64,000 nucleotides of DNA, from assembly GCA_021234155.1 (NCBI GenBank), contig JAJEKV010000291.1, positions 252,001 through 316,000 of the forward strand. Reading direction: 5' to 3'. The position numbers and the translations under genes are program-made. This DNA comes from Isoetes taiwanensis. Taxonomy: Eukaryota > Streptophyta > Lycopodiopsida > Isoetales > Isoetaceae. The notes below the pieces were generated by a model. It worked only from the letters and a program-made list of their open reading frames with translations, was not told where the DNA came from and ran no database searches. Positions 25,212-35,732 of this stretch are shown here, piece after piece. Within the stretch, counting starts at the first letter, position 1. Each line of letters begins with the position of its first letter.

Positions 25212-25492
25212 CATGTACAAATATGTGTTCTAATTGTCTTGGGTTTCATCACTATCTTCAGATATCTGTCAACAAAGGCTAGAATGCCAAAGTAAATGAA
25301 TCCATTCATACACCAGTTCCACATCAGACATATCTGGTTTGGAGTGGATACTGCTGTGAATAAGGAACCCTCCTTAAACCTTGGGGTTGGTCGTATTACG
25401 TGAGCCATCTCAATCATCCATGCATTTGCAAATCCCGAATACATGCTCCTGGCCCAAGAAATAATATCAGGATCCACTCCAATTTCTGCCAT
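25212..25492 (-). pseudogene. Unknown reading frame cut by a CACTA end
   Basis: The minus frame (MAEIGVDPDIISWARSMYSG ... KEGSLFTAVSTPNQ) has the look of a conserved protein, but I do not recognise it. Upstream it runs straight into the CACTACAAG terminus at 25493, so if it was a host gene the transposon has separated it from its 5' part. A possible donor lies after STPNQICLMWNW. Confidence 0.4.
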
Positions 25493-26060
25493 CACTACAA
25501 GAGGATAGGGTTTTTGCGTCAAACCCTGTGTCATCATCTTTTAAGGTTTGTCAGATTTGTGTCAGAAGCTTGAAAGTGACACAAATTTTATTAATTGCAT
25601 CAAAGCTTGTGTCAATACATTTGTGTCAACAACAATAATATTTTTGTGTAAGATTTATGCCAATATTTTGGTACTTTTTTGTTAGGCTTTGTAATATCTA
25701 TTGCATCATGTGTTGCGTAAAATTTGTGACGTAATTTAACAACACATACATCTATAGGTTTATGTCATATATAACGTCATTAGGTCTAACGTTTTGGGGT
25801 CAAATGTATTACACATTTGTGTCACATTTTGTGATAACTTCTTGTCACCTTGTGTAAGCGATTTGTGTCATTGTATAGTGTCAAAGATAACAATAGTTTT
25901 ATATCAATTCTCTCGTTACGTATTGTGTCACCTATAACAATAGTTTTATATCAATTCTCTCGTTACGTATTGTGTCACCTGTGTCACGTGATTGTGTAAA
26001 AAATGTGTCAACGTTGTGACATTTTGGAGTAGAAATACATAGATATCTTGATGCAAAAAG
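25493..26060. mobile_element. CACTA transposon terminus with subterminal repeats
   Basis: CACTACAAGAGGATAGGG starts at 25493, the characteristic end of plant CACTA/En-Spm elements. The next 550 bp are crowded with TGTGTCA/TGACACA motifs, as expected for subterminal transposase-binding repeats. They include a ~50-bp direct duplication (TATCAATTCTCTCGTTACG at about 25903 and 25950). The transposase on the minus strand inward of this end fits it being the 3' end of the element. I found no matching CTTGTAGTG end before 33 kb. Confidence 0.8.
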
Positions 26061-26636
26061 GGCTAAGTTTGACACAAGAGTGCCACTAGCTAATATGAGG
26101 AAAAAACTTGCAAATAGATATTTTCATTATATTTTTATTTTGGATTGACATGCCTTTTATTACTAATATGTTAAACTTATAATAAATGCATGTTCATACA
26201 TATAGTAAATAGGTGAATCATATTAGATCTTATATAGCTAAAACATATTGCAAGAGAAGGAACTTAGAGCAAGTTTTTGTACATATTCAAAATAAATTGT
26301 TATAAAACATCGAATTGGTCTTCAATATCATGCTCAATGTCGTCCAATTATTCATCATCCAAATGCAAGCACAAGTTCATCTTAAAACGTGAACCAATGG
26401 TTGGAACTTCTTCATCTTCAATGTAGTCATCATGAATGTCATCGTGACTTAATTGCCCGCTACTTCCAGCCTCATCTCATGGAGGAGAGATCATCATTGG
26501 AGATCGCAAATTGAAATCAGTATCTCCTTCATTGATGTCATCATTAACGTCTGACGCTTGAGGTAACGCATCATTTGTACCTTCAATATGCCTTATAGAT
26601 GTAATGTTACCTTCAGTAGTATCAAAATGTGATACT
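26061..26636. other. CACTA element interior, non-coding
   Basis: AT-rich sequence lies between the subterminal repeats and the transposase 3' end. On the minus strand it carries acidic Ser/Asp-rich decayed frames near 26330-26640 that may be the transposase C-terminal tail. Confidence 0.5.
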
Positions 26637-29600
26637 TCAACATATGTTTCTAATGCTGATGTTGAGCTCTGCTATCTGATCTGATTGCTCATCTTCATCA
26701 CCAGATGTTGGTTCAATATTGTCTTCAGGTGCAGGAATTCCAATCACACGACGAGATCTAGGTTGAGAATGTATAACAATCCACCAATCATTATTGTCAG
26801 AATTTGGATGAAAAAAGACTTGCTCAACTTGACTTGGAAAAATAAATGGCTCATCCATATCTGCTAGCACTTTTGTGGAGTCAATCTCCATAAATCTAGA
26901 AGCATGTGTCTTAATTGTTCTTCCACGACCTCTATAAACAACTTTGAACCACTTTGCTTTCAAGATGTTTGCACGAAATATCCGAAAGTTTAATTCAATG
27001 ATATTGGATATGGTTCCAACATAACATAATTCACCATACTGTGTTATTTATGATAAAGGCATTTATGGCGCGAAGCATTTCATCAGTTAGATTTTGCTCC
27101 ACACCATTTCCTTGTAAAACTTCTGATACAATCTCATCAGCCTCTTTTTCTTCCCACGTTTTAAGGCGGATTGCATGCAATGGTCACATCATTTAAGAAA
27201 AAGAGTGTTTCTTGTATGAGATGACCCTCAGCCATACACCCTTCTAGCTTAGCCATTTGGCGCATAAATTCTTTGAGCACTTTCATGTAACGCTCGAGGA
27301 AGAACATCGATCGTGCAGGGCAGGTCCAGCTAATCTAATCTCATTTGGAATGTGTAGTAATAGGTGCACCTACATCAATGTCATCATTAAATCGTGTTAG
27401 TTAACGAATTATATGCTTGTCATAATGGGGAAAAAAATGGAATGGAAGGATAATATCATACTTGTAGATCTAAGAAGTTAGTAGGAAACTCTTTTTCAAT
27501 ATCACATAATAGTAAAATAGCTTCCTCCTCCATCTTTGGAATCTCAAATATATCAATTTCCTTTGAAGATACCCATCTCACAAATTTTCCTAAACGATAT
27601 ATGATACTCCTTATCGCCAGTGTTAAGTAGTTTCCAACAATGCATGGAAGCATATGCTGCAATACCAGTATACAATAGTTTAACATGCGCTATTAATTCC
27701 ATCATTAGAAAATGAAGAATAAAATACCTGCAGAAATTTGTGCCAGTCGTGTGTTTTCAGCCCACTAAGATCCCCATATTTCGTAAATGCTTTTCTTAGG
27801 GATGCACCATATCCAGTCGGTATTCTGCTTTTCTGTATTCTCCTATGCCCTAATGCAAGTTGTTGTTTCTCTAAAACCCAAGGACCCTTTCTCCATGTGG
27901 CTCCTCTACCAACCCTTTCCATTGGCCATAACTCTCTTCTTATTCCTCTTTCTTTAAGGTCCTCTCTAGCTCCTAATGTCTCCCATTCACCAATTAAATG
28001 CCTCGAAAGAGAGTGTGCAATATTCTTGAATATATGCATAGGGTCTAGTAAATGCACGACTTCCAAGTCTGCCCAGTAATCCAATCGATAAAATATAGAT
28101 AAACGTTTCATTCCAGGTGGAAGATTTGTATTGCTTTCTCCGACATTATCCAGGTAATCCAAATTAGGATTTGCGTTCTTCCAAGCATCCAGCCAATCCC
28201 TAGTTTCCCATCGTTTCGGTGGGGGCATCACCTCACATCCACGTGCGTGGTGTCCTTCAGGCAAATATTTCTTGTGACCAAAGTATATTTGCTTCTTGAG
28301 ATATTTGGATCTATATGATGTTAGATTGCTTCCACATGAAGGACATCCGCATGCTCCACTTGTTTGTAGACCTGTTGCATAACAATTAAAGATTGTATCT
28401 TATGAATCCTAAACAGTTAGAAGATTTGTAAATTGCACGATTTAGAATGAAACTCACCGGACGCCACAGAAAAGCCTGGATAGTCATGAATGGTGAAACA
28501 TAGCATTCCATGCAACGTGAAATCATGCGGCTCTCTTGAAATATCATACATATGAATCCCCTTCCATAAAAGTTCCAATTCCTCTATCAAAGGTTCCATA
28601 TAGACATCCATATTTTTTACTTGATATTTTCCTGCAAAAATGCATAAATAGTTAGTGGTAAATGAGATTTAAATAACATCCATGTCATTTCATAATTGTA
28701 TAAATTTATTGAGTAAGAAGTAAAATAAATACTTGGGACAATCAACGTCAACATGATATGGCTAGGTTTGGTAGCCATCCATGGTGGAATATTATAGTTT
28801 ATAACAACTATTGGCAAAATACTATGTTTTGAGGACATAGATCCCCAAGGGCATATTCCATCGAGCCCAAGTCCAAGCCTAATATTGCGAGACTCCAGTT
28901 TAAATTGCAGCCATTTTTCTTCGACATTTTTCCATGACTCTCCATCTGCAGGCATCCTCATTTTTCCATCCGTACTACGATTCTTTGCATAATAATCCAT
29001 ATATGATGCAAGGGACGGAGATAGAAACATATGATGTAGACGAGGAATAATAGGCATATGTCGCAGTGTCTTTCTTGTCACCTTTGACCTCCTACCCTCC
29101 TCATAATGTGGCTCGTTACATTTTGGACGTGTTTGATCTCCCGCATAATTGTTGCAAAATAATATGCAATCATTGACGCATGCGTATATGCAATTATATT
29201 CTAGGCGCAATGAACGAAACAACTCTCTTGCCCCTCTCCTTGACTTTGGAAGACAATGGCCGTCAGGTAGTATTTTGCCTAGTAGACTAGAGTAATACTT
29301 TCATATGTTAGTAGTTATTAGGAATCATGTGCATAGAAAACACAAATTGTGAAAGCTGTATGTACGAACCTGAAAAGCTCAGATACGTTATTGTTGCTCC
29401 AACCAACTTTATGTTGAAGGTTCAAAATAAGCAAACATGTGGCAATACAAGAAGCAGATTCTTATGTGGATGGAAAAGTTCCCAAACAATTCTTCATCTT
29501 TCTCAAATACCTTCTGACCACAGGATGGAGTGTTTTTGTAAGTCAAAAAAAGCTTGTGGATACAATGGGGTTGTAGCCTCATCGTGTAGGAAATCTGCCT

Positions 29601-29780
29601 TATCCCTAAATGCATTGTCAGACTCGCAATTTCCACCATTACCATCTTCTGGTTGTTGACCAACTGGAAAATAATTTGTAATAGTCTCACGTATCACGTC
29701 CCCACCAATGAAAGTATTGTTTGAAGTTGATGGTTCTCCATTCAATGATTCGTCACCCGAGGACTGAATATATAACATCA
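26637..29780 (-). pseudogene. CACTA TNP2-type transposase, spliced, damaged
   Basis: Reading leftward: FLHDEATTPLYP and GWSNNNVSELF; then ILPDGHCLPKS, YACVNDCILF and RNIRLGLGLDGICPWG. These are followed by MDVYMEPLIEELELLWKGI, a zinc-type CGCPSCG and LLDPMHIFKNI (Transposase_21). Next come HMLPCIVGNYL with EIPKMEEEAILLLCDIEK and FLERYMKVLKEFMRQMAK (DUF4218), and last a DUF4216-like end (FPSQVEQVFFHP ... WWIVIHSQPRSRR). Good splice sites join several blocks (for example donor after HDWHKFLQ and acceptor TTGCAG before HMLPC). Frame breaks occur near 29500-29560, at the LAGP block near 27320 and by stops near 27080-27180. It would cut and paste the element in the nucleus, but this copy is unlikely to work. 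Confidence 0.88.
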
Positions 29781-29995
29781 TGATTTGTAGTTGCAATTTA
29801 ATGTTAGGTGTTATTATATAATACAATGAAGGTAGTAGGATCACAAAACCTATAAAACACCACCCACTAGTGTACAAAATCCTTCCATTTAAAGCAAGAA
29901 TAAAACAATCACTATTAAGTTGTTAAATAATCAATTCAATACATCAGACAACATGTTGAAGAGAAATGAAGTCAACTTCCAAAGTCTAGTACCAA

Positions 29996-30933
29996 CTACA
30001 CATTTTTTTTATTCTTATGAGGCCTTCCACGAGGAACCATAACAGGAACACACCCCCAAAGGCGTTGAACTCTACGAGGAATAGGCCTCCTCCAATTATA
30101 AGGAATTAACAACTCATCACCAGGCTTTAAGTTACGTGTAGCACAAACAACAACATATGTCCCTACAATGGGACCCTCCATGTATTGTGGAGTAGGCTCA
30201 ATGCAATCTACTTCCACAAATTCTGCATTAGGAAGCGCACCATAAATGCCACATGAACTATTAATTAACCCTGCAATATTGCCATGCATTGTGGCCTACC
30301 ATGAACATATAGCTGGGCATCTCGAGACTTGATCCCAACCTCCCTCAATGATGCTGCATTTGATGCAATCCCATATGTTGACATGCTTGGCATCCATGAA
30401 GCCAATTCGTGCCACGTCCCTCAATCATACACAGGACCTCCATAAGCCATCAATGTGACAGAGTTATTTGTCCCAAGCACACTGACTGGTTCCATTATAT
30501 ATAGGCTTCTTCCTGCATCGGGTTTCAATATAGATGGAGCTATCATGTACTTGCGACCCCAATAGTAAAACTCTTGTAACATTGGGGGCAAGTTTCCTTC
30601 TAAACATCCATGCATCTTACGATTATAAGGCATGACCTTTTCTAGCAAAGTTGTAATCGTCTTTCGTCTCATTTCATGATTCAAATCTAGAGTAGCAAAT
30701 CTAGCTTTAATACGCATTGCTGCAGTGTTAGACCTAGTGTGCGAGAACATACTTGATTCAAGACTATGGCCATGCAAAGCAAGTTTAATCTCCGCACTAG
30801 AAGATTTTGCTCGCTTTGTTGAGTTGATAACACTACAACGAGGTTCTTCATCTTCTAACTTAAATTTCCGTATACTACTTTTTCCCGACATAATGAACTG
30901 CAAGGAATTGAAATAATCAAATACATGTGCCAA
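29996..30933 (-). pseudogene. SET-domain gene remnant inside CACTA element
   Basis: The upstream frame (30933-30421) has a basic N-terminal half and ends GRSLYIMEP ... LMAYGGPVYD, which fits the start of a SET domain. An in-frame TGA follows. The frame then continues about 43 codons (GTWHELASWMPSMSTYG...), and a one-base shift leads to HGNIAGLINSS, NAEFVEVD and ATRNLKPGDELLIPY. These correspond to the SET N-H-S-like, substrate and E-E-L-x-x-x-Y-like regions. SET domains methylate lysines, but here N-x-S-S replaces the usual NHSC/NHS motif and the post-SET cysteines are absent. The tail is basic with RGRPHKNKK, AT-hook-like. It shares strand and element with TNP2, suggesting capture. Confidence 0.7.
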
Positions 30934-30939
30934 CTAACA

Positions 30940-31315
30940 AAAAAATATTCATATGTCACATTGATCTTCTTTTATTTTTAGGAGGGATATATGTAGCATA
31001 CCTCGCTGGCTTCCTGCTCGAGCCGACATTCTTCATCACTTCGTTGAGGCCTATTTCGCCACATGCCATATCTTGCCTCATGATCCTGACGAACATGATA
31101 AGAACGTGTAGCACTACCACGATATGTATTGCACCAACAACTTTCACGATTGAGGTATAATGCCTCAACAGGGTTATTTCTAGCTTTTTTCTGTGTCTTC
31201 GGCGTGGTGACGAAGATGAAGATGAAGACGAAGACGAAGATGAAGATGAGGATGCATAGCCTGGTAAATAATCATTTCCGCTACTAGTGTTGCTGGTGCC
31301 GCTATTATTCATTGT
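30940..31315 (-). pseudogene. Ser-rich/basic 5' exon candidate of CACTA cargo
   Basis: The frame from ATG at about 31311 (MNNSGTSNTSSGNDYLPGYAS) passes through a (GAAGAT)n repeat at 31204-31255 read as poly-Ser. It then continues best in another frame (NPVEALYLNRESCWCNTYRG...), ending near the start of the SET-like frame. It may be the first exon of the captured gene or a separate accessory product. The repeat probably caused the frame slip. Confidence 0.35.
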
Positions 31316-31375
31316 GAGAAAACAACTGCCAAAATGCCAAGTGCAACAAGAAGATAAAAAATTCAATGAACGCAA

Positions 31376-32718
31376 TTCAATGAACGCAAGTGGTTAACAA
31401 ACTAACTCAATGTTTAATTTTCATGGGATTTAACAAAGGTTGCAATGACAAAAACAAAACCCACCACAAACAAATGGCTTATTTTCTAATAGTTAGAAAT
31501 GAGCCCATGAAGACATCTCACATGCCATAAAAGAAACTTATTTTCCAATAGTTAGAAGTGAGCCCATTCTAAACATCACTACATCGTATACCACCCAAAG
31601 ATCCACAGAACCGGTCGTGGGAAACAAGATTTCTATTGAATCTATCAACCTACCGAAATAAGGATTTGCATGCCAAGATTAGAAAAAACCTGGCGCCAAA
31701 ATCTATGCAGTCTCAAATTCGACCTCCCTCTCACATTTGGCCTCTCTTCTTTCCTGCAGTGTTCGCCATCTAGCGTTTATAGCTTGCTCCTCACGAATTT
31801 CTTCAGAGATTAATCTTGTGAGAAAGTTTCCATTTTAAGCTTTCGTTTTGATTGTTACAGTGGCTAGTGGGCAAGACAAAGGTAAGGGCAAAGCCCATGC
31901 TTCTCGCAATCGGGCTGGAGATGAAAGTGACGAGCATGAGAGAGGATAGATTGGCTAGTTTCTTTGCCCAGTGACATGCATCAAGATTTCTTTGATGAAA
32001 TGGAGAAACGGGTAAGAAGAAGTCTTGAAATCCAGCAGAAGGAAGTGGAAAGCAGCCAAGAACAACAAGGAAGAGGCAACTAAGTTAACAGGTGAGTTCT
32101 CAGCTGTCTAAGTGCATTTGCAGATATCTTCAAGAATACTTTTGTATTTTTTCCATGTTTGTTAGTTGTTAGTCTATTATTCTGGGTCGATTCATGCAGA
32201 TACATTGCTGCAGTTATGACTTGTGATTTTGGGGACTGGTATGATGAACAACTTCCAATAGCATGCAACAAACTATTTGCTAAAATTTTGAGCCTAGTTT
32301 GTGATCTAGAAGTGGCAGGCTTTTCTTGCACATAAATAAATTGACTGCATGGAATAAGTGGCAGGCATTTTCAGACTCGGATGTCTCAGCTTCAGTATAG
32401 TATGTAAGTCAGCCAGATTTTAAAGAAGTCATCATTGTATCTCCATTACTAAAGAGCAAATCTGGAAAGATGTCCATGACGAATTATAAACAACAGCAGC
32501 AAAATGCGCCCCTTTAACTGTCCAAAAATGTGGATTCAAGAATCCAATAAAATGTTCAGATGCTTGAAATTCCATAATGCGACTGTCCTTGAAACAATAT
32601 ATAATCTTTTGATGTACTTAGTTCTATTCCTTCCACCCGCACCATTTGGGCATAATGATCACTGAAGCAATGCATTAGGGCGGATTTGGGGTCTCAAAAT
32701 GGCTCATATCTTGGGTTA
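31376..32718. other. No supported gene; distal CACTA end not found
   Basis: Neither a coding frame nor a CTTGTAGTG terminus is visible. A weak duplication, GTTAGAAATGAGCCCAT / GTTAGAAGTGAGCCCAT, occurs at 31490 and 31550. Confidence 0.4.
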
Positions 32719-32723
32719 AAGAT

Positions 32724-33077
32724 TGTTAGTTTGAGTTCTTGGCATGCACCCCGTAGCAGCAGTCCATGACTGCCGGATGCTACAAGGCTGCCATGCTCAT
32801 GATCACAAAACAAGAACAAGACAAAGAAAAATGCACAAAGAATGAGGGAAACGTGGCCAAGTGAGGCTCTCCAAATTTGAGATAAACCTGGTTACATCTG
32901 AAGAGGCTCCGGTCTAATATAGTGTAGACCGCAAATCTGAGCCGTACACTAACTAAATCTAATCCCTACACTTATGTTAACCTAATCATGCCAAATGTCA
33001 GTCTGCCACCACTGACACCTAACATGTGCATGCACCTAACATGTGCATGCACAATGTTAACCACTAGGTGGTTAACA
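32724..33077 (-). repeat. LTR, 3' in element orientation
   Basis: Begins TGTTAG and ends TTAACA on the plus strand. Contains a doubled ACCTAACATGTGCATGC motif. It adjoins the polypurine tract at 33078-33089. Confidence 0.93.
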
Positions 33078-33419
33078 CTGCCTCCCCCTAAAAGTTTTTA
33101 GCACAAAAACATGTACAGACTTTTATAAGACAAGTCCGACAATTACAACAAGGTGCCAAAAATTAGGGGTAAAAATAATGGTAATGGTTGGGTTGTGTCG
33201 CCGAAAAATATCTTCATGAATGCGTCGATGACGGATAAGATCCGAAAGAATGTCGATGCAGAACGTGGATCATAGGACCTGGGGCAAGAAAAATATGAAG
33301 ACTATCCCCTTATATCATGGGGAAGTCCATTTGAACAAACAATGCCCAAAATTTTACTTAAAAACAAGTATGATAGGGGGCTTAAAAAAGGTAAACACCA
33401 TAAAAGCGTGCCCCGTGAT

Positions 33420-33765
33420 CAGCCATAGGGGAGCGTGAGCGTGAGCAGCGTGGCATGAGCTTGGCGTGGTGTGGGCCTTGAGCCGTGGCCTTGGGCGGGC
33501 GTGCATTTTAATAGCGTTGGGCGTGCATTTTAATAGCGTCAGCGTGGGCCTTGAGCCGTGGAACAAAATTGGAGCGTGGGCGTGGGCCCGTGAGCGTGAC
33601 CCCTTGAATTAGCGTGGCCCGTGAGCGTGGCCGTGGGCGGTTATCAGCCAACAAAAAATATCGTGCCCGTGGCGTGGACCGTGGGCGTGGGCGTGGGCGT
33701 GGGCATAAAAATTGCAATTGTCTCACCGTGGCCCATGTGTCTCAAAACAGAGCGTGAGAGCGTGA
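33420..33765. repeat. GCGTGGGC/GCGTGAGC minisatellite
   Basis: Irregular repeats of GTGGGC, GTGAGC and GGCCTTGAGCCGTGG, ending in a pure run GTGGGCGTGGGCGTGGGC near 33678-33705. It lies inside the LTR element and gives Arg/Pro-rich or Val/Gly-rich false frames. Confidence 0.8.
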
Positions 33766-35373
33766 GGATCAAAATAGAGTATGAACCTGCACAAACGGCC
33801 GGCTATGGCAATGCTGCATTCCTCTATTTCAAGAAGCGGTCAGAATATCGGCCTATAATCCGGATCTGGATGGAATTGGTAAGCTGGCGGCCGGATTGGT
33901 CTGGTCTGATAAAGAAACGGTAATGAAGAAAGTTTGGAGCCAGAATAGAGTATTTGAAGAATGGCGGCATGATTTCGGCATGTTAGACTGAAAAAATGCT
34001 TCGATGGACTTGCTGATTCCGCTGATGGCGAGCACAAAAAGATTGCAGTATTTGCTTGTTTCTGCTAGATGGGCGTCCGGATTTGATTGCTTGGAATGAA
34101 CAGATGGCAATGATGTGATTTTCTTTGCTTGTTTTGCAGGTTGCGACTGTATCTTGGCCTCAGGGCATAAATCGGATGGCTGTATTTTTGAACTGCGGCT
34201 TCGATGTTGCCGGAGATGCCGCGGGCTTCTATTTCCGAGGAGATGATGGCGTAATGAACCGAAGATGTGCCGTGAAATGCGCATGCTAAAGATAGAGTTA
34301 CAGAAAGGGGGATCCTGATATGGTGCCGCTGCAACAGGTCGGTGAAGAGTCGGAACAAAAGATTTTGCACAGCGAAAAAGAAAACTAGGTATGGCGGCTA
34401 AATTGCTCTGCAACAGCTTTCTCTGCAACGGATTTCTCTGCAGTCTTATTAGCTGATACCCAAGAATGTCAATGAAGCTTGAAGAAAGATACACTAAATC
34501 GCCATTTATTGTGTGCGATAATCTTTGGCGGTGGCAACCAAGTGAAAGGAGTTGCCCCAACTCATGGATTTTGAGCTTCCTTTTGAACCGAGCTGAGAAG
34601 AACCAGGGAAACAGGGCTGCACCAATTCTGAACCCAGGTAAAGTCTAGTGCTTGAAATAATCCCTGTGGGCGCTCCAAATGAACTGACCATAATCTGAAC
34701 GGTGATGCAGGGACTGAGATGGGCATGCATAAAGCATGCTACGATGTTTCTTGGACAGGGTAGGAGGGCTAGCCAGAGTGCTGGCCCTCCACAGAAATAA
34801 AACAAGAAAGCTTTGAAAACGTGTTCTGGATGCCAATAAATGAAGCGCTCCTGCACAAAGCTGCCCCAAAGCATGTTTGCATATAGCTATAGCTGCACTA
34901 AATAAGAGTGGAAATTTTTGATGTACAGAACAGAGTTGTGCTGCACGATTTTTTGAAAAAATATTGAGGAAAAAACAATCAAATTATTGTGAGAATTTGC
35001 TGAAAAACCTGTAAGCAGGAATAAGAACGACCAAAAAGGATTCAAAGTGTGAGTTTTTGATGATCTTGCACAGTGGAGTGCTGTCACCACTCCAGAAATC
35101 CTTGACTGCAAACTGGGCTTGCTGCACCTTAAGAACAGGGTCTTGAAAACAGATTTATGAGATTAAATGGATCAGCTGGCAGAATCATCAGCTGTTTTGA
35201 AAAATTAAAGCCTCCAAGCAGATATAGAAATCATGAATCGACTTGGTTGGGCAAAAGGGTGAAGAATAGTATACAAGAAATCTTCAAAACGAAGAAGCAT
35301 GAGAGCAGCAAGACAAAGCAGGCAGTAAGGTGAAAGAAAGTGATCACGAGCGAACCCGGCATAACGGCGCCAG

Positions 35374-35727
35374 TGTTAGTTTGAGTTCTTGGCATGCACC
35401 CCGTAGCAGCAGTCCATGACTGCCGGATGCTACAAGGCTGCCATGCTCATGATCACAAAACAAGAACAAGACAAAGAAAAATGCACAAAGAATGAGGGAA
35501 ACGTGGCCAAGTGAGGCTCTCCAAATTTGAGATAAACCTGGTTACATCTGAAGAGGCTCCGGTCTAATATAGTGTAGACCGCAAATCTGAGTCGTACACT
35601 AACTAAATCTAATCCCTACACTTATGTTAACCTAATCATGCCAAATGTCAGTCTGCCACCACTGACACCTAACATGTGCATGCACCTAACATGTGCATGC
35701 ACAATGTTAACCACTAGGTGGTTAACA
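35374..35727 (-). repeat. LTR, 5' in element orientation
   Basis: Near-identical to 32724-33077. Followed inward on the minus strand, after one C, by the tRNA-Asp-like primer-binding site (about 35355-35372). Confidence 0.93.
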
Positions 35728-35732
35728 AAGAT

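Larger units (their letters stand above)
32724..35727 (-). mobile_element. Non-autonomous LTR retrotransposon, young, complete
   Basis: Two 354-bp LTRs (32724-33077 and 35374-35727) run TGTTAG...TTAACA and are flanked by AAGAT at 32719-32723 and 35728-35732. The element is oriented on the minus strand. Next to the right LTR the minus strand reads TGGCGCCGTTATGCCGGG, a primer site close to the 3' end of plant tRNA-Asp. Next to the left LTR it reads AGGGGGAGGCAG, a polypurine tract. The only LTR difference I see is one C/T near 32942/35592, so insertion was recent. The 2.3-kb interior has no gag, protease or reverse transcriptase. The longest frame (minus 33853-34560, 235 codons) is unrecognised. 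Mobilisation would need proteins from another element. Confidence 0.93.

Noticed and set aside
33853-34560. 235-codon frame inside the LTR element
   Set aside because: No gag, protease, RT or integrase motif. Composition looks like chance in a GC-moderate stretch, so it is not listed as a gene.
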